62,002 nucleotides of DNA from Cryptomeria japonica (lineage: Eukaryota > Streptophyta > Pinopsida > Cupressales > Cupressaceae), in NCBI RefSeq assembly GCF_030272615.1, contig NW_026729349.1, positions 30,001-92,002 of the forward strand, given 5' to 3'. This document shows, in pieces, positions 44,081-53,537 of this stretch (its first letter is position 1; each line of letters begins with the position of its first letter). Made by a program: the position numbers and the translations under genes. The notes below the pieces were generated by a model. It was not told the origin of the DNA and did no database searches. It saw only the letters and a list, made by a program, of their open reading frames with translations.

Positions 44081-45747
44081 TGTGTAGGGGAAAAAGCGAG
44101 ACTAGGTTAACATGCCCTAATCCTACCTTTTGACACACATTACGGAATACGAAAGAGCCTAGAGATATCACACAATTGGCTACTTCTTTTTGTGAAAGAG
44201 AGAGCCACGGGATATCTATTAGGATTTCTATTCCCTTGTTGAAATTGTAAGATCAAATGATGCAAGTTTAAACCCTAATCTCAAAAATGCAAGTATGAAC
44301 TAATAACAAGATTGCAGAATTGAGATTAAACAATGAACAGCTGTAAATACAAGGATGAAATAAGAATGCAGACATGTACCCGGAGTCAAAATCGGACTGA
44401 AAATGTTCGGGACGGGGGCGCAGGCGCCACTGTCCTGATTCTGTCCTGAAAACTGCACCGGAAACTGCTGTTTTGCACTCTGGAACACTGTCAGAAACTA
44501 TTGGAAAGCTGTTTGTCTGGAGGACTAGGGCACCCAGTGCCTCTATCCCAGGGACCAGGGCACCCAGCGTCCTTGTCCTGGCAGGACTAGGGCACCCAGC
44601 GCCCCTGTCCCAGTCTTCTGCTCTGCAATTTGATGCAGAGTGCTGTCTCGACCTGTTCTCTCCAGATCTGTATCCTGCGGCGTCGTCCGAGTCCCGAACC
44701 TGCACTTATATCTGAAAATGGGATGGGCGGCTATATAGGGTTTTGCCTTAGTCAAACCCCCACTTCGGTGATTTCCACCTCCACGAATAGCCAAGTTGTT
44801 TTGTAAAATGTATTGTGTGTGCAGACCTAGTGTGTGTGCAAGGTCCTAAAATGCAAGAAAGCAAACTAGAGCAACCTAGAAAGTAAACCCTAATTGCTTA
44901 TAAATGATAATGTAAATGCTCTAAATCAAGATGCGAAGTGATCTAAAGCATGAATAAAGGATATATTGAAGCTTATGCAAAGACATGAAAACAACATGAA
45001 ACCATACCCAACCCTCAAGGGAGGGGTACAAGCCAATCTTCAGTCAGTAATCTCCTATTGTTCTTCAATGTCTTCTAAGCCCTAAGGGGATGAATGAAAT
45101 TGATAAATGCTTGATAGAAGGATGTTGAATGTTGTTGAAGTCTTCAAAGATCTGCTCTTTCGCTGCATATGAGGTTCCTGAAAACAAAAATCTGATCCTT
45201 TCAAATGAAGAAAGAGAGCTCTTATGTAGGAAACCCTAGATCATAATTTCGTCTTTTGGCAGACCTAGAGATTGAATATCCCGCCAATTTCTTGGGGTTA
45301 AGCTTTATTTTATGATTGGATTGTGCTCCCAAAATTTTGAGAAAAATGTCCGGGACCATGTGCACTCCGGGCGCCACGGTCCTGACAACTTTTCACCAAA
45401 TTTTCAGGGCCATCGGATATGATGATTTTAGAGAGAATCCCGAAGTTACAGGTGATTTTGAGATGTTTTGACCCCGAAACCAAGCCCCCAAATTCAAAAT
45501 AGGACTTAATTAGGGTTTTTGATTGAGTGATGTATTGGAGGAATAAAATGAAAAGGGCACGCTTTAGCGAAAGGGCCCAACTTTATGATGCAAAGGACGA
45601 TGAAATAGGACCTTAGACCTAATTAATTTGATTAATTAAGTGCTAAAGGAGAAATGCAATGCAAAATGTAAAATGCACTAAGGCGGGTGCTAAACTAGGT
45701 GTGAAATTGTACCACCCTAGCGAGTGCGTACAATTTACAACGCTACA
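44081..45747 (-). repeat. 5' LTR of the Tat element
   Basis: 1,667 bp. On the minus strand it runs TGTAGCGTTGTAAATTG to CCCCTACACA. A TATA-like CCTATATAGCC lies at 44729-44739. Below it, in the transcribed part, is a GC-rich zone (44515-44610 and 44405-44430) with repeated GGACYAGGGCRCCCAG words. A 158-bp segment (45061-45218) is present here and absent from the other LTR. Confidence 0.9.
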
Positions 45748-48168
45748 AGTTGATTTAAGGAATTTAAGAACCTTGTTGAAAATCAGACTGGGAGAAGGAT
45801 TAAATGTTTAAGAATAGACAATGGTGGTGAATATTGTAGTGTAGATTTTGACAAGTACTATGTTGATCATGGAATTAAGAGACATAATACTGTACCTTAC
45901 ACTCCACAACAAAATGGAGTCGCTGAAAGGTTGAATCAGTCTCTAATAGAGAAAGCAAGAAGCATGTTGAGCAGAGCTGGGCTAGAACAAACATTCTGGG
46001 CTGAAGCAGTTGTTATTGTGTTACACCTGCTGAATCGTTCTCCTACTTCACCATTGGTTGACAAAACACCTATGGAAGCATGGTCTGGTAAGAAACCTTA
46101 TTTAAGGCACCTTCATGTTTTTGGTGCAGAGGCATATGCTCATGTGCCTGATGTGAATAGATCTAACTTGGATAACAAAGCGGTGAAATGTATCTTCACT
46201 GGCTATGGAGTTGGTGTGAAAGGATACAAACTTTGGAATCCAGTGACTGGTAAGGTTGGGTATAGTAGAAGTGTGATTTTTCATGCGCTAAAATCTATAT
46301 CACTAGATAATAATATAGAAAAGAAAGGAGAAGATGAGGTTGAAATTCCTTCAGCTAAAGAAGAATCTCCAGAGATACCTGAAGATGAGGAGAGTTCAAG
46401 TAGTTCAAGTAGTTCTGAAGAAGAACATGATGATGTGCCTCCTATGGAACCTCAAGAAGCCTCAACACCAGAGTTGAGAAGATCTACAAGGGAGAAGCGG
46501 AAACCTAATAGGTATACAACTAATAAGTACAGTCACTCTATGTTGAATGCTAATTATGCTTATGCTTTACTTGCAGATATTGATGAGCCTAGGACCATCA
46601 AAGAAGCAATTGAAATGCTTGAATCAGATTCCTGGTTGGAAGCCATGAATGATGAAATGTCATCATTGGATAAAAATAGAACTTGGGATTTGGTGCCATT
46701 TCCTAAAGGCAAAAATCCTGTAGGCTGCAAGTGGGTGTTCAAAAAGAAGTATGGTCCAGATGGCAGCATTGACAAGTACAAAGCAAGACTGGTTGCAAAG
46801 GGGTATTCGCAAAAGGAAGGTATTGACTATGGGGAAATCTTCTCTCCTGTAGCTAAGATGACATCTATTAGATTTCTCTTGTCACTTGCAGTAGCATATG
46901 ATTGGGAGATTAAGCAGATGGATGTGAAGACATCATTTCTTCATGGTGATATTGAAGAAGAAATTTATATGTCCTAGCCTGAGCACTTTGTGGAAAAAGG
47001 TAAAGAACATTTGGTATGCAAACTAAATAAGTCTCTATATGGTTTGAAACAGTCTCCCAGAATGTGGTATCAAAAGTATGATACATCTATTTTGTCCTTG
47101 GGATTTGTGAGATCTAAAGATGATCATTGTGTTTACTACAAAACTGATAGTGATACGATTCTTATCATAGCTTTGTATGTAGATGATATGTTGTTCATAG
47201 GAAACATAAAGGTATGATCTCAGATTTAAAATCTCATCTTTCTATGAAATTTGAAATGAAGGACTTAGGACCAGAAAATTACATTTTGGAAATGGAGATC
47301 AAAAGGGATATATCTAAGAGGAAACTTTGGCTCAGCCAGAGAAAGTATATAACCAATGTTCTTGATAGGTTTCATATGTCTAACTGTAAACCACGGGTTG
47401 TTCCTATCTTGCAGGGAACTAAGTTGTATGTGCTTGATAGTCCAAAATCTCCAAAAGAGATTGAAGACATGAAAAATGTACCTTATGCAAGTGCTATAGG
47501 CAGTCTGATGTATGCTATGGTCTGTACAAGACTAGACATTTGCCAACTAGTGGGAGTACTTAACCGGTTTTATGTCGAAATTATGAAAGCCGCACTGGGA
47601 TGCTATAAAAAGAGTGTTTAGATATCTGAAGGGTACTTCAGACTTTGCATTATGTTATCATGGTAACCTGAAGGATTCAAAGAGAACTCTCAACATTTGT
47701 GGTTATACAGATTCTGATTGGGCAAGGGATATTGACAGCAGGAGATCCACCAGTGGATATATTTTTGTCTTGAATGGTGGAGAAATTAGTTGGATGAGCA
47801 AGCGACAAGTTGTAGTCGCTTTGTCCACTACAGAGGCAAAATACATGGTGGCCACACATGCTTGTAAAGAAGCAGTCTGACTTAGGCATTTGAGTTTAGA
47901 TATTGACTTTGATGCAAGGCAGGTTGAAATTTGGAGTGACAATCAGAGTGCCATATGTTTGGCAAAGAATCCTACTTTCCATGCTAGATCAAAGCATGTT
48001 GATGTTCAGTATCACTTCATTCGTGACATGGTGGAAGATGGAAAAGTTTATCTTAACTAGGTAGACACTCTAGAAAATGTTGTAGATGACTTGACGAAAC
48101 CAGTGAGCACGCATAAGTTTAGGTGGTGTTCAAATTCTATGGGTCTTGATACCCATGTTTCTCAATAA
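45748..48168 (+). pseudogene. Copia integrase (C-terminal part)-RT-RNase H, interrupted
   Basis: It resumes at the second AGTTG copy in the frame expected after removal of the nested element. Visible in order: 'LRIDNGGEY' and 'YTPQQNGVAERLNQ' (second Asp and Glu of the integrase); the copia 'PLVDKTPMEAWSGKKP...LHVFGAEAY' block; an acidic/Ser linker; RT from 'WLEAMNDEMSSLDKNRTWDL' through 'KMTSIRFLLSLA' and 'QMDVKTSFLHG'; the active site 'LYVDDMLFIG' (~47180); and RNase H 'GYTDSDWARDIDSRRSTSGY' to 'SKHVDVQYHFIRD'. Stops at 46975 (Gln-type), 47878 (Trp-type) and ~48058 (Gln-type), and two frameshifts (~47210 and ~47590), inactivate it. The normal terminator is TAA at 48166. Confidence 0.9.
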
Positions 48169-48205
48169 CGTCTAAAATGGTAATCGGTCCAGTGAATTCA
48201 TCGTC

Positions 48206-48216
48206 AAGTGGGAGTT
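48206..48216 (+). other. Polypurine tract of the copia element
   Basis: AAGTGGGAGTT directly precedes the 3' LTR. This is the usual position and form ('CAAGTGGGAG') of the plus-strand primer in plant copia elements. Confidence 0.8.
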
Positions 48217-49509
48217 TGTTGGAAATGTGCCTCTAATTCACTTGACCTTCACTCATACTGATTGGATTAACTCTTGCCGATGAAACAGTGTGAAAGAAAT
48301 CAGTGAGCTCTATCGGTATGACTCTTGCTGATGTATGCTCTTCCATTAGAGCTCAAAGAAGGAGGTTTGACGTTATCCCAATGACCTGACAAAGTCAACT
48401 TCGGTCATCAGGATAACTTCAATTTTCAGGAAGACTGCATCAGAGTTGTGCCGATGACTCTATGAAGCTATCTTAGGTGGTCTGGGTTGTCATCGGCTAT
48501 TGGAGGTACTAGTCTGGAGTTAAGCTGATACCCGATGAAGTCTCCTTCGGTGATCAGGTTGATATCGACAATTGGGTCAACATGATGAAGACTATGTCGA
48601 AGTTCCGATGAGTCCACTCTACTTTGTCTCGGAGTGTTTCGCTTATTGGGATAGCAGTTTTTGGTGTGTGTCGATGACCCGATGAGACCACCTTGGGTTA
48701 TAGGGATAAGGGGTAACATTTCATCTATTTGGCCAATGACCCGATGGAGTCACCTTCGATGATCGGGTATCATCGGGAGGTCGGGTCTACTAGTTGAAGG
48801 CTATCCCGATGGTCCGATGGAGCCGACTAGTTTTGGAGTTGCTTTGGTGGAGTCATCTACCGGTTCATCGCGAGATCAGAGTAACATGGTTGTGGTCTGT
48901 CCGATGGCTGATGGAGCGGAGACTAACTACAGGTGTGAGATCGAACCAAGATTGAAAAAAAGGTGAACTCTCGACACTAAGGATGCGACTATCGGTGTAT
49001 ATGAATACAAACCGACCCGACTCCCTGATGCATGTGGGATAATTGGTTTTCCATGAATGTAGACCAACTCAGGTAGACAGTTAGACTTCAAGCCATTGGT
49101 ATAGTTGCTCGGATGAACGATCAACCAGTTTGGTATTTGAAGCCAAATGTGAACCGAATGTATGGTTACGAGTTACGATAGCTATTGAGTGTTTTGTAAC
49201 TGTTGTGTGACTGGAGTGTTGTATGTTAATCTGGAACGATTGTATGACAGAGTGAAGGAAGTCTGCATACTAGACTTTATTGTATTTTTGACATACTGTT
49301 AATAAAGTTGTTATTTGTTGGTGGTGGGTTTTTTTCTCCTGAAAGGATTTTCCCATGTTAACTCTATGTGTTCTATCTCTGTGTTGTTTAATTGTGTATG
49401 CTCATGCTTGTGCTGTATTCTGTAAAAGTTGAAAATTTGTAAACACTATTATGTTTTCCCCTGTAAATTGACATTAGGAAAGAGAATTTCCGTATTTGCT
49501 TTACTTATA
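48217..49509 (+). repeat. 3' LTR of the copia element
   Basis: 1,293 bp, matching 22316-23620 throughout with many substitutions and small indels. It is followed by the GTCCT duplication and the resumed satellite. Confidence 0.9.
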
Positions 49510-49827
49510 GTCCTAAGGGGTCATAGGACACCATATGACCCCTTAAGACACAATATGACCCCTAACGACACCTAAGGGGTCATATGGTGTCCTATGACAC
49601 ATTAAGACACCATATGGTGTCGTTATGGGTTGTATGGTGTCCTAAGGGGTCATATGGTGTCCTATGACCACTTAAAACAACATATGGTGTCATTGTGGGT
49701 CCTATGGTAACCTAAGAGGTCATATGGTGTCCTATGACCCCTTAGGACACCGTATGACCCCTTAGTTATCGTTAGGGGTCATATTGTGTCCTAAGGCGTC
49801 ATATGGTGTCCTATGACCCCTTAGGAC
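49510..49827. repeat. Palindromic satellite array, right-hand block
   Basis: Same satellite words as 10992-18169, resuming at the GTCCT duplication and ending abruptly at 'CTTAGGACC', where GA-rich sequence begins. Confidence 0.95.
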
Positions 49828-51104
49828 CTAGAGAGAGGAGGGAGTGGGGATGAAACTGAGGGAAAGAGGTGAGAGAGCGAATTCGATGGGTGTAAGGATG
49901 GAGAGGGAGATAGCTCGAGGGATAGGGGAATAAGGGAATTGTGAGAGCTAGAGAGGGGAGGGACAAAGAAGTGTATGTAACTATAAGAATGAAGAACCCA
50001 AGAAGAGGTAAGGGGAGAGAGAGAATATGAGATCTAGTTCTTAAAGAGAGATGGAACTATGAGGAAAGGGAGATAAAGAAGGGAGAGATGAGATGGGGGT
50101 TTCTATGTACACATTTGATACTTTCCCTATTTGGCACGTACCAAATGGGAAAACCCATTCATCACATTTGGCGCATGCCAAATAGGGCGAGCGCCATATT
50201 TGGTGCACGCCAAATGACCCGCTTTTGGAAACACCAAACCTATGGGTTGGATTTTCCTTGGGCATCCAACCCAAAGGTTTGGATGACCATTTCAGGCTAG
50301 AGACGTGTTTTTATCATAATATTGAAAATTTTGACATATTTTTGGTCGTGCTCTCCGTCAGGTTTGCACGTGTTTCAATGAAGTTAAAAAAAATATTGTG
50401 GTAAACTTGAGCTCCCTTTTAGCTATCCAACAATGTAATTTATTTCAAATTTTGATTTCGTTAAGTCTTTCAACTATAATTTATTTTGTCAGTGTGTCCG
50501 TTTTTTGTCAAAAACCAACATGCACTATTTTGGGTATAGATTTTTACACGTTCATCAAATTTTGAAAAAACTTACTTTTTTAGAAACTAGACTCCATTCT
50601 ACACAATTTAATTTAATTTTTATTTTTTTTAATTAGTTTTCAATGATTTTATTGGGGAGCATGCTCAAATTTCTATTTTTCAGAACGTGTCCACTTTGAA
50701 AATTAGTAAAAAATCATATACTCATTAAAAAATTAGCTGAAAAATCTAGCATAAACTAAAAGGTGTTAGCTAATTTCTCACTGAAGTGATTTTAAAAATT
50801 AAAAAAAAAAGTTAACAATTTAAGGGGGCCACAACAGACGCTATGTTATGTTTTTTGCATAAACATAGGACCATTTTTTTTTGCCCCCTTTTTGAAGCCT
50901 TTAATCTCCACCATTTTCAAGACAAATTAGTAGTTTAGAAAGTAGACTCGAAGCACTCCGACTCTTGTTCTTGTTGCATCTTGAAATTTGGAGTGTAATT
51001 AGGTTCAATTTGTCGTCGAAGTTCAGACTTTGCTGATTTAAAAAAAAAAAAAAAAGTGGCATCTTAAGACCCCTTTTTGGTACCACAACTTGGTGCACAT
51101 ACCC
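49828..51104 (-). mobile_element. Truncated relative of the TIR element
   Basis: Read on the minus strand from 51104, the sequence starts GGGTATGTGCACCAAGTTG, then 'CCAAAAAGGGG', then 'GCCACTTTTTTT'. It parallels the start of 18170-21517 (GGGTAAGTGCAGCAAGATGG, 'CAAAAAGGGG', 'GGCCACTTTTTTT'). A 'TAGTTTCTAAACTACT'-like phrase follows in both. As in the larger copy, AT-rich DNA is followed by short palindromes (50128-50225) and then a pyrimidine-rich block (GA-rich on the plus strand, 49828-50095). The block runs straight into satellite, without the second inverted repeat, so this copy is broken at 49827/49828. No gene is supported. Confidence 0.6.
50128..50282. repeat. Three ATTTGGCRC..GCCAAAT palindromes and a 17-bp inverted repeat
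   Basis: TATTTGGCACGTACCAAATG (~50129), CATTTGGCGCATGCCAAAT (~50165) and ATTTGGTGCACGCCAAATG (~50201) are three variants of one imperfect palindrome about 36 bp apart. Next, CCAAACCTATGGGTTGG (50234-50250) is followed 15 bp later by CCAACCCAAAGGTTTGG, its inverted copy with one mismatch. Confidence 0.75.
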
Positions 51105-51116
51105 TCTTAGCAAGGT

Positions 51117-51500
51117 AGAGCTCCTAACAAGGTTGAGGCAAAATCCCTTGACCGGGTGACTCCTAACAGGGTCTTCTCTTACCTGGGCATATTGTAAGCT
51201 CTTAACAGGGCTAGGCCTTTAATCGAGCACATTCCAAAAGAATGCAAATACATATTGTGGGTGCTAATTCCCACTGTGGTTTTCCCAGTCAGGTTTCCAT
51301 GTCAAAAATCTTTGTGTTCATGTGGTGGATGCATTGTTGATTTGTGTTTTTGATATCTTTACTTTGTTTGCATATTGATGAACACTTAAGTGAATGGTTT
51401 GGTAAATCAGCTTAAAAGATTATTTGAGTAGTTACCAATACAATTTTGAGAAGTGTTGCGAATTTGTTTTATTACTGATTCATCCCCTCTCAATAATAAT
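51117..51500 (+). repeat. LTR-like remnant
   Basis: Contains 'GTGGTTTTCCCAGTCAGGTT' followed by 'GTGTTCATGTGGTGGATGCA', a phrase typical of the 3' part of plant copia-type LTRs and related to the minus-strand reading of the LTRs at 1060 and 6894. It is preceded by short repeats of 'CTCCTAACAAGG/CTCTTAACAGGG'. No partner LTR or internal region is visible. Confidence 0.5.
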
Positions 51501-53537
51501 TGGATCTTCATAATAAAACTCCAGAACTCACAATATAAGCCTACAATGTATGTCAAGTAATCATCTCAAATAATTGTAACTGAAAGAGAACAAAAATCTT
51601 TGTTACACTAAGTCATGCATGTAGAAACACTAGTATTATCAGAAAAAAAATAGAAGCTATAGCATATGAAGATGAGATCTCAATGTATACCATTCAACTT
51701 CATTGCTCATCCCTCAGTGATATGTCCACACAATATGTCTGAGTGTGGGCATCAAATGAATCTATCAATATCAGATTACTAGAGTTCTCAACTTCAAAAT
51801 TTTGACTGGTAGATGAAGAAGATCTAGATTAGGAGTCATGGATATTGAATCTGCCAAAATCATGTCTTTTCTTTGCATTTTCTTAGCAGCAATAACTTGC
51901 TATTAACCTCCTGTGCACTCCCGTTTTGGCTTCCTCCCATTTCTTCTATTCTCGCTAACTCACTTTTTAATGGATTTTTACCCCTTCATGTTCTTTTCAG
52001 AAGTAAAACTTGAATTCAGAAAATAAGTGGTCACAGAGGTTCAAAGACTTCAAACGTCATTTTTCTCCATGCAACCTAACATTTTTTTTTTTTGGCTGTC
52101 CTAGGATTGAAACGCATATCACTTTAATTGCAACGTCACTCTTTTCTTTCTGCCTGCATGCCCATGCCTGTGATCGAATGCATCAATGGATGGTCATTTT
52201 GCCCTCTCTTCTTGATACTGTATTTTTTAATTTAATAATTAAATTAAAAATTAAAATAATTTGTAGTTGTATTTTTAATTTAATTATTAAATATAGAGAA
52301 AATAAAGTCAATGATGCGTTTTGATCTGTGATACACAATAGTTGACATGGATATCTATGCCATTATTCTTTCTAACTACCAAATTTGATTTAGGGGGATG
52401 TGACAATATGTATATGCATGAATGTAAGTGGGATAGGAAAGTTGAGTGAAATAAGTAAAACTTCACGTGAGATTGCTATGTTTGACAATATGAAATTATT
52501 TTAATTTAATTTTTAAAATACATACAAAAATAAATAAAAAATTAGCATAATATAAATTTTACCGTTACACTAAAATCACATAAATATAAATCCCAAAATT
52601 TAAATTTCTGCAACCATAATTTATTATTTTTTTATTCATCATATGCATGTTTGAGAATCTGAAAAAGTTTCCTATGATACTTCTCTAAAATTCTTTAATA
52701 TACCATTTTAATCCAAGACCATCAATTTTGTTTCAATTCATGAATCTATTGTTTATTTAATATTATTTTTTATGTTTTGCTAATCTAATTTGTTTTGGAA
52801 GTGTTTGACGATTTAGAAATTTTTTGAAATATAATTTCTTTGAATTGTACATCTGTTTAACAATCCAAAGCTGTTGAAATTCTGGATTAACATCAATGTC
52901 AACACTCTTATAACATATAATATTACAGATTTCTAAATCAGTATTTCCTATTGCTTTTGTATTTTTCTAGGCATTCCGAAACTAGAGGATAAGTTTGTCT
53001 GGCGTTTCCTCTGTACTGAACACAGAAAGAAATATAAAGCTTTCCAGGCTTCTGTTTCATCTGCAGGTCCCCAAGTTCCATTACATCTTCAACAGCCCAT
53101 ATTACACGACAGTGATAATAATGTAGCTATTATTGGACTCGCATTCTTACAAGTGAAAACATTATACTTATAAATAATATTAATTATTATTATAATTCAG
53201 TTTATGTTGGTTTTATGTTTTTGAACTTGGAGACTACTGAATATTTGGGAACGAAAGGAAAACAATTCTTGAACAATTGCACATTATGAGAAGAAGTGTT
53301 ACAAATAGGACAATGCGTTATATATTTCCATTGTTGCAATATGTATTGACAGCATCATACTTTCTCAATCTACTTTAAAGAAAACACATGAATTAGAACA
53401 CCTTACAGGCTGAAAGAACTACAATTTAACTTGAGGTGGATTTGACAGGAAGGAATACTGTAGGTCTTGTGATGGAAGACAAACTTGAAACTATCAAACA
53501 TAAAGGACAAAAACTTCCTAATCGAAGTTATATACAT
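51501..53537. other. AT-rich intergenic DNA, no gene seen
   Basis: No open frame with coding character. It has A/T-rich inverted repeats such as TTTTTAATTTAATAATTAAA at 52227-52246. The right end is the region downstream of the receptor kinase and should contain its 3' UTR; I cannot place the polyadenylation site. Confidence 0.6.

Larger units (their letters stand above)
25325..45747 (-). mobile_element. Tat-type Ty3/gypsy retrotransposon lacking gag, with antisense PMD gene
   Basis: LTRs lie at 44081-45747 (5') and 25325-26833 (3'). The target duplication AGTTG is at 25320-25324 and 45748-45752. PBS and PPT both place transcription on the minus strand. Domain order on that strand is protease, G-patch-like, RT, RNase H, a second archaeal-type RNase H, integrase. 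The double RNase H and pol order are Tat-lineage features (established for that clade). No capsid-like gag domain or CCHC/CHHC knuckle is present. The 3' third carries a PMD gene on the opposite strand. The element is itself interrupted at 34073-41893. Its own length without the insert is about 12.6 kb. Confidence 0.88.
22316..49509 (+). mobile_element. Ty1/copia LTR retrotransposon, split by a nested element
   Basis: LTRs at 22316-23620 and 48217-49509 both begin TGTTGGAAATGTGCCT. The target duplication GTCCT lies at 22311-22315 and 49510-49514, within the satellite. Gene order gag, protease, integrase, RT, RNase H on the plus strand is copia order. Without the 20.4-kb insert (25325-45747) and one copy of its duplication the element is about 6.8 kb and its coding frame runs on. 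The gag and RT style suggest the Tork/Tnt1 branch (inference). The LTRs differ markedly, so this is the oldest element of the nest. The last LTR dinucleotide is TA instead of CA, a point change. Confidence 0.93.

Noticed and set aside
52010-52324. 104-codon ORF in the AT-rich intergenic region
   Set aside because: No domain, poly-Phe/Ile composition, no conserved neighbour; likely chance.
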